64,000 bases of DNA from Patellaria atrata CBS 101060 (GCA_010093705.1 MU006096.1:235558-299557); one strand, 5' to 3'. Numbered from the stretch's first letter, positions 35,501 to 48,438 are shown. Notes: generated by a model from the sequence alone, not told the origin. Translations and numbers: made by a program.

Positions 35501-38138
35501 GTAGTTGTTGCTCCTGAAGGCACAGGTGATTGAGGACTGCACAGCGCATAAGACGTACTATACGGAGTACACATCTGCAGTAGGAAGTATCCTCTCAAAC
35601 TGGCGTTAAAGCATTGGAGCAATCACCCAAATTTAGCCCTATCCCAGAACCACCAAATAACATATCCAGAGATAAAGCTCGTATTGGAAATTTGCCGGTT
35701 ATGGGTAGAAATGCAATCGGCTCTCTTTTAATTAGAAGTTTGTGGTCGGACAGCACCGATCCCATGTCGAAATTAGAAGTCCACATCAATACATTATCAC
35801 TTGAGTTCGTGACCGCTAATCGCGGTCTACTGGGTTTCATGACTCGGCTCGTAAAGGGCTCAGATTCAGGAATGTGGGGTGATAGCGTGGAGTCTGCGTG
35901 GGCTGTTGGGTTCCAGTATCTTGCTTGTACGACAATTAACCTTTCCTACGGTGTGTTTCTGTATTCTTGGGTCGGAGAGGGCACGATCTTGGTGACAGGG
36001 CTGTCGCGGGTCCTTCGTGGCGAAGGGCTGCTAAAGTGGCGACACCAGAAATTTCCGAAAGGGGAAAAAGCTTTGGAGGATCGAAGGATTCTCGCGAATA
36101 ACGGCTTCACAGTTGAGAATTAGAAACGAAAGGGCTGCAGTAGTTGCGACTTAGCTCTGCAGTCGTCCACGTACCCCTTAGCATCACGTTACCACTTCGG
36201 GAGTGTGCAAAGTAGATCGCGGATCAAGGCGATGAAAGATAGCAAGGGGAACGACGTAACCTCGAGAAATCGCGGTGTAGAATCGACTTGGTCCAGCATT
36301 TCACTGCCATCAACAATTTAGCAACTCTGCAACTTTAGAGGTTAGCATGATGGCGTTGCAGTTTTGCAAGGGCTTAAGGAGTACGTTGAAGCTTCCATTG
36401 TCGCTTGGTTGCCCTGAATTTGATGCTCACGTCAGCATCAAACCGAGCTTCCGGCCGATGATTTTTCCCTATCGAGACTCCCTTCAGCCTCGACATCCAT
36501 CCGGCACTATCAAAGCCTCTAGAGCTTCATAACAACCCCACATCTAGAATTACTATGTACTAAGCAGATTTCAAAGCAAAACTTAGCTTCACAACCGTGA
36601 CATACACGCCGTCAATCTCATTCTTGACCGTTCTTCCACTAAGACTGTACTAGATTAGCGATTGACGATCCCTCCTAGAGACCTCCGCCCGCTTCTTCTG
36701 AACAGACGATGGTAATACTATCAACACTCAAGAAGACGGTGACATATCAGGGTAGATCCTGTACAGCAAGTAGCACTAATCACGTATCTAGTATAGCAGA
36801 TATGTACCTGTTCTCCTGTACCTACGATGCACCTCAGCTTCTCAAACATTTCCCCGTTATTCAGGGTACCATTCGCTGGCGGTCACGCCGGTTAGGACTA
36901 AATGCTTCGTGAAGACGGTTTGCAGCCTTTTCCAGCTCGGAACCGCTTTGGATTGGACGAGAGCGGGAAAATAGCCTCACATTTTAGTATCATCCGATAA
37001 CCGTTTTCTTGTTCCAACCTCAAGTTTTGCCCCCAGATGCAACTGTTGGTCGATATAAGTTGCTGGTTATTCTGAGCCGCACAGCCTTGCGAATCCAGCA
37101 TACGCCCTGATTTCTAGTTGGTGTACTGTACCAAAAAGGGACACGGACTGTTGACACTAGAACTTTTCATACTCTCGCAATTGGCGACAAGTCCATCTAT
37201 GCGTTTCATAATTACTCCTGTGTACCAATCAGACGGGTAAACTTCATGGTATCGAATAATGGGTTCGGTAAGCAACACCTTTTGCTAGCCATGGCGGGGG
37301 AAAGCGGCATGGGTTTTCTCATTATTATCCATCACATTCATACCATAGCCTTACCGATTTTGGATAGCACTAAGTCCTCCCCATCGACCTGTAGGGCTCG
37401 AAGATCAACGGCCGGAGTAGTGCATTGACACCCGGCATGAGACTACGAGTGTTGGTTGACTTGGTTCTGCATACCGCGTCGTGCGCATACCGCATGTCAC
37501 TGGTCTAAGCTTCACCTCTAGTCTCAAATGTATTCATCCCGAATAGAGAAGGATTGACACCAGGGCAATGCCCATACCCTTGCTATCACTTCTTCATGGC
37601 CATAGTTCTAAACCCCAGTTATTATAGTTGAACACAGAGGTGAATACCCTACCCTGTTCCGTACCTTGAGCATTTGTTTCAGCTTCTATATTCGTAATTT
37701 CAACAATCAGCTCTCAACCAATCCCATTGAAGATCCTTCTGCCTACAACTATCTAACCGTTCGTTAACTCCGCTCACGTTGGGAGTTGCGTAGGAATTTC
37801 AGCCTTATATATCTGTAAGGTCCACAAAGTCCGTCCCAGGAATATACTTAGCGAATGTCCCCATGAAACAACCTCCTTAGTCATCTCAGATTGTACTGTC
37901 CCTTATAGAAACCTTTCTTACTACATATACACATCCATAATCCTCTGTAACACAAAACCAACATACTTCTGAACCCTCTGCCGTTTACAGTCACCGTATT
38001 TTGACCTTCTGCCATCTCATTGGAGCACTATCGCCTACCTGTCATTTCTTACTCAGAATACCTAAGAGATATAAAGGTAGCCACCCAGCACCTCACTTCT
38101 CAACCGTCCATATGCTTTGCTCAAGCCCATCTTTAATC
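32565..38138. other. Gene-poor region, 5.6 kb
   Basis: No gene is supported across this stretch apart from one uncharacterised open frame at 35614-36123. A 94-codon frame on the minus strand (32691-32975, ATG start) has mixed composition and no features. By eye I see no terminal repeats, transposase or reverse-transcriptase motif. It could be old decayed repeats or long regulatory sequence. Confidence 0.4.
35614..36123 (+). CDS. Uncharacterised open frame in gene-poor region
   Basis: The frame stays open for 169 codons but opens with TTG, so a true start would be the internal Met at about residue 30 (PVMGRNAIG) or an upstream exon. A hydrophobic stretch (AWAVGFQYLACTTINLSYGV) is present. No family is recognised. 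It may be chance or a gene fragment. Confidence 0.25.
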   Translation: MEQSPKFSPIPEPPNNISRDKARIGNLPVMGRNAIGSLLIRSLWSDSTDPMSKLEVHINTLSLEFVTANRGLLGFMTRLVKGSDSGMWGDSVESAWAVGFQYLACTTINLSYGVFLYSWVGEGTILVTGLSRVLRGEGLLKWRHQKFPKGEKALEDRRILANNGFTVEN

Positions 38139-38977
38139 ATGTCTGGTTTTCCATCTCAACCGGACATGAACTTGATAACTGGGGAAGAAAACGACGTCGA
38201 ACAGTTTTTCGGTTCTGGCTCGCACGGTATCCCTACGCATGTTGGCTATTCCACATCATACTCTCAGCATATCCCTCAAAGAACGTCCAGTAACATATCA
38301 TATTATCCCTCGCCACCACAAATCGGCGCATCTGTAGCTCCAAATTACGCTCAACAGGCAGTGTGGACACCAAACTCTTCGACAGGCGTATCATATGCTC
38401 CGTATCCCGCATCGACCACTGCATATGCTCCATTACATTCAACAACACAGGCATATGCGTACTACCCCACTCAAGGATTACAAACACAATCAACCGAAGC
38501 TTATAACGTGGCAGCATCAGCTGCATATCCCGCGACCTCCAGCCAGGAAATATCCTATCCCGAACCATCACGCTCTGTTTCCCCTGGTTCTGCGGATCTC
38601 AGGGCTTATGGGAACCCGAATAAGCAAGGGACCTGGACCTGTGCGTACCCCGGTTGCACGTCTCGAGCAGTTTTCACGCGAGGCTGTGATTTAAGGAAAC
38701 ATCACAAACGGCACACGAAGTCTTTTTTTTGTCAGTATGAGGGTTGCCCGCAATCTACAGGTGGAGGGTTTTCCAGCAAGAAGGATCTTGCAAGACACGA
38801 AGCGAAGCACAATCCAGAGGTCTCCTGTACTTGGGAAGGATGTGATAGAGTGTTTAGTAGAGTTGATAACATGGTAAGTCTCCTTCCTGGGAATGTGCGG
38901 TAGAAAAATTTCTGACACGTCACTCGTAGAGGGATCATGTCAAGAGGATTCACATGAAGGGATCACAATCATCGTGA
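38139..38977 (+). CDS. Three-finger C2H2 zinc-finger transcription factor
   Basis: Two exons, 38139-38873 and 38930-38977, join in frame to 260 residues. The N-terminal 160 residues are Tyr/Pro/Ser/Thr/Gln-rich and disordered, like an activation region (YSTSYSQHIPQ, TTQAYAYYPTQ). The C-terminus has three tandem C2H2 units: CAYPGC to HHKRH, CQYEGCPQSTGG to HEAKH, and CTWEGCDRVFSRVDNM, whose His pair (HVKRIH) is supplied by the short second exon. The start MSGFPSQPDMN was chosen over upstream in-frame Mets because it begins the compositionally uniform region. It stands alone between gene-poor stretches. Target genes unknown. Confidence 0.8.
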
Positions 38978-41900
38978 TGTGTCGCATCGCGGATCGAGAC
39001 ATCGCTGTATTGAGCTGACGCGTGGCGGCCGGGACGCTGCGGGAAGCGGGCCTCTCCAGGAAGTTTGTCAAGCCTTGTCCGATGCTGCATTTTTATTTGA
39101 GTTCGACCAACTGGTCCAGCTCCGGCCTACTCTTTCATCTTACCTCCGCGTGCTTTTCAATTACCTTTTACGTCCTGAAGACGTACTTCAATCTCTCCTT
39201 CGATACCCTTCTGAGCCGGCCTTGGCATGAATTGGCGACTGTTGCTTTCTGATGGAATTTGCATAGCGTGCGGGAATCTAGGGTCGATGCATTTGCATTA
39301 CTTGTTGGCGTTGTATGTATGGTCCGGGTTTTGTATATTTCAACCGCTTGCACATTTATGGGTTTCCCCATGTACACAACATATTGTACAATTTGTATAA
39401 GAAAAAACAGGGGCTCTTCTCGCTCGACATTTTGTGGTTGGAGTAGAAATATGATGGTCGGTGCGAATTGAGTTGTGACCGGAAGCGAGCTCGAGCTTCT
39501 TCTGACGACAACGATATTTCGACAGTTACTCTCGAGTTTTCTCACTCTTGTAAAATCGTTTTCTGAGATGACTACATTTTCACGCCACAGTCATTCATAA
39601 AGGAAGTTGATTAATCACAAATCATTCTTTTCTGCTGTTTTCAAATCTTGCTGAGCTGAAGCGTTAGTGGGGGGCCTTAACAACAGGGCTTGATTTGGTA
39701 CTGTACTTTGGGCACCTCTCACTCAGCGGGAATTCCGCTCCACAGTCCACACTCTTGTTATTACATAGGGCTTGACTTCACTGCACGTGTAGTAAGAAAC
39801 CGGTCCCTTGTTACTAATATATTATGTACGGTAACTCTTAAAGGTCACAAAGTACTGGTAAGTTCGGGTTTGAGTTCTCATATCATACGGAGTAATTTTT
39901 AAAGTATTTCCCGATTGTTCGACGCGGCGGCGCCTCATATCTTGCTTACCCGAAGATACAGTATGAACACACACAAATGTAGAAAGTAGGCACTTTCTCT
40001 TCTTTCCAAATACTCCTGAACATGTGTATCCAAGGAAGAAAAAGCCTCCTGGTCTGATAGAGATACATTCATTCAGATCAAACATTTGATCCCATGAGCG
40101 CTTCACCCGCCCCTGCATGATCGAGGAGCCGAGGAGCGGGTTGGCCGCTCGTAGACGACGTTACGGACTCTCAACGGGGGCCAAATAATCAGAAGTGTGT
40201 ACGCAGTATCAATAACGTTCGAGTCAGGTGTACGGATCAGAAACCTCGCGCAGCCACGTGGGAAGTCTTAACCTTGAACCTTCGACGCCCTTCTAAATAC
40301 AATCGTGAAGTTCATGGATGTCTAAACAAGGGAATGGACGCCATGATATGAAGCGCCGGGACCACGGCCTCGTGGTCAGCATTTCCCTAGAGATTTTGCA
40401 ACCTGGTTGAACTATGCTTAAATCTCTCGCCGCCGTAAATGCATGGCTTTAAACACCGTACCACACCCCTCCCGGTTCCCGCAATGCTAGACCTCTTCAG
40501 AACTCTTCACGGTCCGTCTGGGGTGCTGCTGCTGTACTTGTAGGTTCTCATTTACTTATTTCATGTCCCTATGTGTTTTGGCGACCGCTGTTGTAGACCG
40601 TACTGTGGCATTCATACATGAGCTTCCTCGAGTACCTTCAATAATAGCGGGACTCGCCTACTCTGCGTTTAGGACCATTTTCTGGAAGTCTTAACTTGCA
40701 AGGTCCGTTATCAACACACCGCTGTTATCACTAGGCCTTCAAAGTGTTTCAACATACATGCTGCAACTTAAAATTCTCCATCCTAGCAATATACCACATG
40801 TACTATGTGGAACTCATGCATATTACAAGCACAGTACCAGGGTGGTAGTACTAAGGTTTAGCCCTAGCCGCACCCAAGCCTCACTTTTCGGCTGGCGGAG
40901 AGGTCCAACCACCGACCAAGCCTCCAACACAGTCTCCATAGTCCATACTGTGTTGCGCGTTAAGTCAATCATTTCGGGGAAAAGTCACGAAAGGTTGAGA
41001 AGTTGTCGGTGGAATCAGTTCCCCGCTGTCGCGTGTGTTGTGAAATGAATGCGTGGCTCGGGATTCTCAACCATCCGAGAGCGAGCCGGAGGGTCACCAT
41101 GTTGGCGGAATTTATATGCAGGAACGCATTTCGCTGCTTTTGCAACCGGGGCGGAAGAATGCTGTTCGGTGCTCGTCCTCATCTCTGGGCGCTGCTCGGT
41201 TTTCTTACAAAGAACTTGCAGTGAACAATTCTGTAATGAATCGATTCCTTCAGGAGTTTGTCTTTGCCGCCCCCACAGACACCAATCGGAACCCGCTCTC
41301 GCGTATCGGAATCATATCCTGATCTAGCCTAGCACTGCGCCCACTTCTCCCTTAGCTTCGGAGTTTGTTGTTGCATCTTACGAGGAGGCGGACGATGAGC
41401 CTGAGGTTGGAGTATCATCAGTGCGGAGTACGGTGACATCAAACACACAACCATTTAATGCATCCGCCCATTCTGCTCCCGCAACAAGCTTTTACATTGG
41501 AATGACAAATTACTCACATAATCATTTAGTTTGTAGCCATTCTAATTGTCGAGGAAAGAGAATTGATAAAGATAACCATCATAATCCCTCAATACCCCTT
41601 CAGTATTTAGAGATAAAGTGAATCTGACTATGAGCCGTAAGGCGAGCTAACTAGTAGCCTTTCTTTGTGACAAATTACGTCTAATAATAGACAAATCATA
41701 TAATCTGTAGCTTTAACTAACTCTTGTAATTTTAAAGTATGCTCGCTTAAACCTGCTAGTTTCAACGGTGGGATTGAACTAATTCTACGCTTCTTCCCAA
41801 GAATTAGTTCTAAGGTTTCGCGTGTCTTCAACGCGTCTCGAGCGTGTTAATTCACCCAATTTTCTTCTCTCTCTAATAATATTTCACACGAGTATCATTA

Positions 41901-42228
41901 GGATGCCTTCCATGGTTATAGGACATGAATAATATCATTCAACTAAAATTCTCAAAACTCTAATATCTACCTTATAGTAGATGTCTACAACTGAACATCG
42001 TGCTCTTACTAAGACGTGTGAGATAAGGTAGACCAGCTGTGGTTAATTGTTTTTCCGTTCCCGACTGAACGACATCATCACTTCAAGCTGTAAACATATC
42101 ACAAAAGATGTGATCTTTCCAGTCTAATTCATTGTTGTAAATCGATAAGCCGCTCTTGTAAAACCCTTGATTGTTTGATTCTCATGCAGTGTACAATTTG
42201 TTAAATAGCGCCAGCATAAAGCATTTTA
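38978..42228. other. Gene-poor region, 3.2 kb, with coding-like fragments
   Basis: No intact gene is supported. Coding-like fragments occur at 41053-41322 and about 41350-41620 (plus strand) and 41628-41831 (minus strand). The rest shows nothing recognisable. Confidence 0.4.
41053..41831. other. Unidentified coding-like remnants
   Basis: Three adjacent stretches look more protein-like than their surroundings: one with GAARFSYKELAVNNSVMNRF, one acidic (ASYEEADDEPEVGVSSV), and one on the opposite strand (LKLQELVKATDYMICLLLD). None matches a family I can name. They may be pieces of an old gene or an old repeat. Confidence 0.2.
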
Positions 42229-43627
42229 ATGGTCCATAACGTACATCAGCATTGGCGGCGTCTTGTCCCTTCTCAACGGGTCTCCCTAAACTCCCTCTTT
42301 ACTCCAGAGTATAATCGTCTATGGTCTACGTCGCTGTTACGATCGCATATTAGCACTTGTCGTAGCTTTCATAGACAATCAGTCCAGAATGCGCGGGTCG
42401 ATCAGGGCTCCAACCATCAGGCTCATATTCCACATAGAGTAGTTCAGTCAACCCGCATTCGAGATTATGCTCAGCACCAGAAAGTACATAGTCAACCTCC
42501 GTCTGCAAATAGTCTCGGCTCAGGTGAGCACCAGAGGGAGGAAATGCCTAGATACCGGTACCCCTTTGTGCTTCTACAGGTACCTAACGTCCTCCGTCCA
42601 ATACTCTTTACTTTAGGAATTGGTATAGGATCATTCTATCTTGCCGGTTTTCTCAACCGTCGAGAATTTCAAGATTTAAGTCAGAACGCGGGTAGGCCTT
42701 TGACGTCGGTAAATGAAGCTTTTGCAGCGAGGAAGTTACTCGAACAAGCAAATGCTCAGAAGGAAGTCAACTGGCTTCAGAAACACGTTCCGTTATCCCT
42801 AGTAAAACTGTATGCTACGGTAAAAACGAAGTGGCTTAATACGTCAGATGGGCAGCGGGCAGCAGTACTCGTCACTGGGCTCAACCTTACCGTTTTCGTG
42901 GCGTGGCAGGTCCCAAAAGCTGGAGTATCACTTTGGCTTGCGAAGACCTTTTTACACCATCCATTGTCTGGACGTAGCTACACGCTTCTTACATCTGCTT
43001 TCAGTCATAATGTTTGTCTCCCCCTTACCCCACGCATTCCCTGGGCACTAACCCTCTGTCTAGGCCTTCTGGCACGTCGCCCTCAACATGATCGCCCTCC
43101 AAGGCTTCATCCGTGCAACCAGCGACTACCTGGCCACCAAGCAATCAACGAACCCCGTCTGGAGAGCCGATAACCCCGACCGTCACATCCGCGCTGACCC
43201 GAACCCCATATACCGCACTCTAGCCTTCTACGTCACCGCCGCCACTGTCTCGAGTCTCGGCTCGCATCTCGCCAACGCTCTAACCCTCATGAGGAAGGCC
43301 AGCGGTCCCACATTTGCCGCCGCACGAGCTTCTTTACGGCCATCACTAGGTGCTAGTGGTGCGGTTTATGCACTTGCAACGCTTACCGCGCTCTCGTTCC
43401 CGGAGACAAGCGTAAATCTCTTCCTAGTGGTTCCTATACCCATAACGATTGGGATGAGCGGCATAGTCGCTTTAGACGTCGCGGGTGTTCTGTTGCGGTG
43501 GAAGATGTTCGATCATTTTGCGCATTTGGGCGGGGCTGCGTTCGGAGCGGCGTACTTCTATGGGGCACCGAGGTATAGGGAGTGGATCACGAAGAGGAGA
43601 AGGGGGGAAGGGGTGAGATCGAGATGA
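42229..43627 (+). CDS. PCP1: Mitochondrial rhomboid protease (PCP1/RBD1 type)
   Basis: The mitochondrial rhomboid cleaves cytochrome c peroxidase and the dynamin-like GTPase Mgm1 in the inner membrane. Two exons (42229-43011, 43064-43627) join in frame to 448 residues. The catalytic Ser359 is in GASGA and the His415 in HFAHLGGAAFG. The conserved FSHNAFWHVALNMIAL helix spans the splice junction. The N-terminus is long, basic and serine-rich, fitting a mitochondrial presequence, and is followed by a first membrane helix (VLRPILFTLGIGIGSFYLAG), the extra N-terminal helix of the mitochondrial class. Confidence 0.92.
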
Positions 43628-45717
43628 ATGATGCTCTTCGGTAAATGAAGGATAAATGAAGTCCTATATATTTTAAGGAAGAGCCGGGCAGTTTGAGGAT
43701 TCTCACTGCATCCTCTAAGAGGAACTATAGTCCAAGTAAAACAGGGTTGACTATCGATCCCGTTCAATCCGCTTTCCCTTTATCTTGCTATAAGCACCAA
43801 GGACGCCCGCAACATAGCTCTCATGGATCAAATACTACGTTCAGGGGATTGCTTACCTACGGCCATCGTCAAAGCTACTTGGACGTGCAACATGATAGAA
43901 GCCATGAGGGAGTATCAAGACTCCAACCACATTGTAACCCGGCACTGTACAATATCACCTGTATAGTAGAAAAAAAATATTCCAAGTCCCAACCTATCAT
44001 CCTCTCAGTGCGCAACTTGTAAACTACGATTTACCGGGATACGGGGATACAATGATAGAATATGTGCGCATGCATGAAGTACGCAGGACGCGTGCTCTAT
44101 GGCACCCGGTACACATCCACTCGAAAATATTTGTGCGGAGGAGAAAACCACCGCACTGCGGCACCAGAATAGACGCGCCTCGTGCTTTGGCGCAGACGTA
44201 TAGTTCGGAGACGTTGAAGTGAGTTGCGTTGGGGATTGGTGGGTATCTCGGGACTTGCGGATGTGTATATTAGTGGAGCTTGCAGAGTGCGCGATATTCT
44301 GGATGACTCTGAGATGGAGAATTCTAACGCATGGATGACTGTGACTTGTAAGATACTGGGTCGGGCTGCCAGAGACCGCGGCTTAGGGAACTAATGCATA
44401 AGTAATCTACCTCACGATGAAGAAGGACGACGTCTTCATTCAGTCATGTAACTTCTCATCTAGGGTAGCTTAACACGACTCACGGCACCAATCCTCGCAA
44501 GCCAACCCAAAAATATCACCCTTATGGTGAAGTGAACCCTGATTTGCCGAAGGTTGATAGACAACAGAAACTTATGCACTAAACAGATCAACCACACAGC
44601 CCACGACCAATCCCATTACCTTGAAAATGCACATTCCGATCTTGGAGATATCATTGTCGTGAATGCCTGGACATTCTCCTACAAATCCCACCTCTGCTAG
44701 GACTTTCGGATGGTGCTGACGTAGAGGATCCCTTCACTCTCATCTCATACAGAACATCCCCTCAGCTAACTGCTCCATAACCAAGCGCATTGGCTCTTAA
44801 CCTGTAAACGTGTTACAGGTGGCGAATAGGACTGAAGTAGTGAAAAACCAATTTCCGTCCGGCCTGAGCTCCATCGTTGGGTGGACGAGGAATTTTTGAA
44901 AAGCTCTTTCTGGACTTCTTCGATTCGAGACTCGTTTCCGGGGCAGCTGGGGATGGCGCATCGGCTTCAAAGGGGCGGAGTGCTCAGAGTTGATGACCGA
45001 GTGGTCTAACCACAATGGTGTTGACGGTAGAGGATGACGGCATTGAGTGGACAAGTGGAGAGACTCAAATAATCTTTTCTCGGGGCTGAAATTCAGATAT
45101 CCACATGAAATCCAAGTCAAGATGAGTGATACATTGGTCGGATGTGCCAAGTGGTTATTATCAGATGAGCGACTGCACTCCGGTATCGTCGTCACTTCTG
45201 TCTACAAACATCCGGAGGTCAGAAGACCCATCCTCTAGTCCAAAAGTGCTCGAAGACGTTGTGACTTCCACAGGAGGCAACAGATGTTCTTAGAATCCAG
45301 CGAAGGAAGACTAAGATAATCCTATTATGATGTTGAGAAGCATCGTCGACGAGTTGGACACATCTCTTGCAAATCTACATGACTTACTTGATGATCAACG
45401 GGATAATTGACAACCCACTACGGCCAACTAGCTCTGTTGTGGGTCATACAGACAGCGGTTATTCATCGAGGTATACTCAGAAAGAACAGTGGAACCACGG
45501 CAGCACATAGCATAGTTTCTTTAGAAGATTGACGTCATCATTTCTGAGTTCCTTGGTGGTAGGAGCATCCAGCGACATATTTGCGCTATGTCCAAGAAAG
45601 TTGAGTGCGATTTGCCAAGCGTTCTCGATCGTCTGTTGCTGGGTGTGGAGAAGAGAGCTCTGATTCAGATTTGTCGTAGCCATGATGAAGGAAATGAAGT
45701 CTTAAAGAGTGTAGAGG
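43628..45717. other. Intergenic, about 2 kb
   Basis: No gene is firmly supported. A 68-codon minus-strand frame with an ATG (45477-45683, MATTNLNQSSLLHTQQQ) begins just downstream of Med9 and probably belongs to its 3' region. No repeat or RNA gene is seen. Confidence 0.4.
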
Positions 45718-46170
45718 TCATCCTTGCATAGTAGTGTCGCCGTCATCTTGAGGACCTGATGTATGTTGACCGAGTCTGTTCAGCACGCCCTTCAGATACT
45801 CAATTCGCTCAGTCAAGTAAGCAATTTCCTCTTCTTGGTCTTCAACAGTCCGATCGATGCTTGGTAATGCTTTGATCGCTTGTCTGGCTTTCTGAATCTT
45901 GACTTTCAAAGCACCTGCAGCTGTTTGTAGGTTCTGAATTTCAAGAGGCTGTTCGTTCGGATAAGGTTGAAGTAGAGCATCACCAGAAGCACCTGCACCA
46001 CTTGAATTGAGTGAAGGTGAAGAAAGTAGGCGGGAGAGGAGCTGGTGGAGTGGAGGGAGGAAGTCGAAGGTTGACGGGTCTGGTAGTTGTAGAGCTGCTG
46101 TCGGGCCGGTGGAAGTTGAGCTTGCAAACGAGGTATTGGCATGCGGAGCTGGAGACGCGTGACTCGACAT
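45718..46170 (-). CDS. med9: Mediator of RNA polymerase II subunit 9 (Med9/Cse2)
   Basis: Med9 is a middle-module subunit of Mediator. A single exon encodes 150 residues, usual for filamentous fungi. The N-terminus is Ser/Thr/Ala-rich, followed by the Med9 core: FDFLPPLHQLLSRLL, then PLEIQNLQTAAGALKVKIQK, ARQAIKALPSIDRTVEDQEE and the C-terminal coiled coil EIAYLTERIEYLKGVLNRL. It is divergent from the phosphoglycerate mutase gene. Confidence 0.86.
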   Translation of the reverse strand: MSSHASPAPHANTSFASSTSTGPTAALQLPDPSTFDFLPPLHQLLSRLLSSPSLNSSGAGASGDALLQPYPNEQPLEIQNLQTAAGALKVKIQKARQAIKALPSIDRTVEDQEEEIAYLTERIEYLKGVLNRLGQHTSGPQDDGDTTMQG

Positions 46171-46683
46171 GCTGGTTTCAATAAATGGTTTGCTTCTAGA
46201 TCGAACGATAATCGAGCTTGCTAAGAGCGAGTGCTCTTCTCCTCCAGAGGACTGAAAACGAGCAGTTTAGGAGCTTTGACGCGTCTATCGAACGCGTTGG
46301 GATACCGTAGTTCTATGACGTTCGAAGGGTAGTGAGATAGGAGAGCTTATAAGTCAGCAGTAATTCACATGAAACGATCATCAATCATCAATCATCAGAT
46401 CGGAAGACAGATTGAGGACAGATGGGATCAAACAACGAGGGTCAGGGTGAGGTTTAGGGTTTCTGTAGTTCTAACCTGGTGTCGCTCCAGGAGCTTGGCT
46501 ACTGTGACGTTGGCGGGGTTCCGGTTCGGGCAACTTTTCTTTTCTCAACGTCCCAACCGGAGATCTTAAGGAGACCTCCTCCCCTTCAATTGCTTCTTTA
46601 TCCCAATATCCCTCACATTTTCATTATCCTAGTCAATCGTAACTCACAATATTGTATTAATTAGAAAAGTCTTCCAAGAAGCT
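46171..46683. promoter_or_regulatory. Divergent promoter region of Med9 and phosphoglycerate mutase
   Basis: About 510 bases between two start codons. A pyrimidine-rich stretch (about 46575-46620) just before the mutase start resembles promoters of highly expressed fungal genes. No individual site is assigned. Confidence 0.4.
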
Positions 46684-48438
46684 ATGGTCAACGTTGAGCA
46701 GAAAACAGTCCTCAGTAAGCCCCCCACCCCACTATAGTCTTATCTGGAAAGTGCTTCTTAAGGATCACAGTATCATGCTAATACGATGTATAGTCGTCAT
46801 TGACGGATGGGGCATTCCGGGTGAGAATTCGCCTAAAGAGGGCGATGCTATTCTCGCCGCAGACACCCCATATATGGATGAGTTCTCCAAAGAAGGATCA
46901 TCAACCGCTCAAGGTTTCACTGAACTCGAAGCTTCCTCTCTAGCTGTTGGCCTTCCCGAAGGACTGATGGGAAACAGTGAAGTAGGCCATCTCAATATCG
47001 GCGCTGGAAGAGTCGTCTGGCAAGATGTTGTAAGAATAGATCAGACGATCAAGAAGGAAGAGCTCCCCAAGATCGAGAATCTTCAAAAGTCCTTCAACAG
47101 AGCAAAGGATGGTAACGGCCGCCTACATCTTCTAGGATTGGTCTCCGATGGCGGCGTACATGCCCACATCAAACACTTGATTGCGCTCCTAAAAGAAGCA
47201 AAGAGGATTGGTGTACCTAAAGTTTTCATCCACTTTTTCGGAGATGGTAGAGATACGGATCCGAAATCCGGGCTCGGCCACATGAAAGACCTCATCGGAA
47301 AGACTGAGGAGATAGGTCTTGGGGAGATCGCAACGGTTGTTGGAAGATATTACATAATGGACCGTGACAAGAGATGGGAGCGTGTTGAAGTTGGTCTAAA
47401 AGGGGTCGTTCTCGGTGAAGGAGAGGACACCGATGATGTCGTGAAGACTATCCAGCAGCGTTACGAACAAGGTGAAACGGATGAGTTTTTGAAACCGATC
47501 ATTGTTGGTGGTGACGAGCGGAGAGTTCAAGGTACAACTACCCCTTTTCCATCCTCCAAGTCAAAAATCAATATTGACCCCTTACAGAGGGTGATACTTT
47601 GTTCTTCTTCAACTACCGATCTGACCGTGTTCGTGAGGTCACTCAACTCCTCGGTGGCTATGACCGAGAGCCTAGACCCGACTTCCCCTATCCCAAAGAC
47701 ATTCATCTGACAACAATGACCCAGTATAATACTAAGTTCCCCTACCCGATTGCCTTCCCACCGCAACACATGGGCAATGTGCTCGCAGAGTGGCTCGCGA
47801 AGCAAGGACTTAAGCAATGCCACGTCGCTGAAACGGAGAAGTATGCACACGTGACCTTCTTTTTTAACGGTGGCGTCGAAAAGCAATTCGACAACGAAGA
47901 CCGAGACATGATTCCCTCTCCCAAGGTAGCCACATACGATAAAAAGCCCACCATGAGCGCCATGGAAGTTGCAGAAAAGCTCTGTGAGAGAATTGAGAGT
48001 GGGAACTTCGAATTCCTGATGAACAACTTCGCACCTCCAGACATGGTTGGCCATACCGGTGTTTACAAAGCTGCTATCGAAGGCTGCGCAGAGACCGATA
48101 GGGCCATCGGCAAGGTCTACGAACAATGCAAGAAGAGTGGCTACGTGTTGTTCGTTACATCTGATCATGGGTGAGTCTTAATTGTAACTTCTCCAACTCT
48201 GTGATGACTAACGAAATTCGAAATTAGCAACGCGGAAGAGATGCTCAACGAAGAAGGTAACCCCAAGACGTCGCATACTACCAACAAAGTTCCATTCATC
48301 ATGGCCAATGCGCCTGGAAACTACAGCTTGAAGAAAACAGACGGTGTCTTAGGCGATGTTGCCCCCACGCTACTAGATGTGATGGGGCTTCCCAAACCGG
48401 AGGAGATGGGAGGTACTAGCTTGTTGGTCAAAGGTTGA
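46684..48438 (+). CDS. 2,3-bisphosphoglycerate-independent phosphoglycerate mutase
   Basis: Interconverts 3- and 2-phosphoglycerate in glycolysis using two metal ions. Four exons, 46684-46714, 46794-47531, 47588-48170 and 48228-48438, join in frame to 520 residues, the usual size. The first exon codes only for MVNVEQKTVL. Metal ligand Asp14 is in IVIDGWG and the phosphorylated Ser72 in MGNSEVGHLNIG. FFGDGRDTDP, FFNYRSDR, NFAPPDMVGHTG and TSDHGNAEEM cover the remaining metal- and substrate-binding motifs. The TSDHG/NAEEM motif is cut by the last intron. All key residues appear intact. Confidence 0.95.

Noticed and set aside
45477-45683. 68-codon frame just downstream of Med9
   Set aside because: It has an ATG but no recognisable feature and starts 34 bases after the Med9 stop, probably in its 3' UTR.
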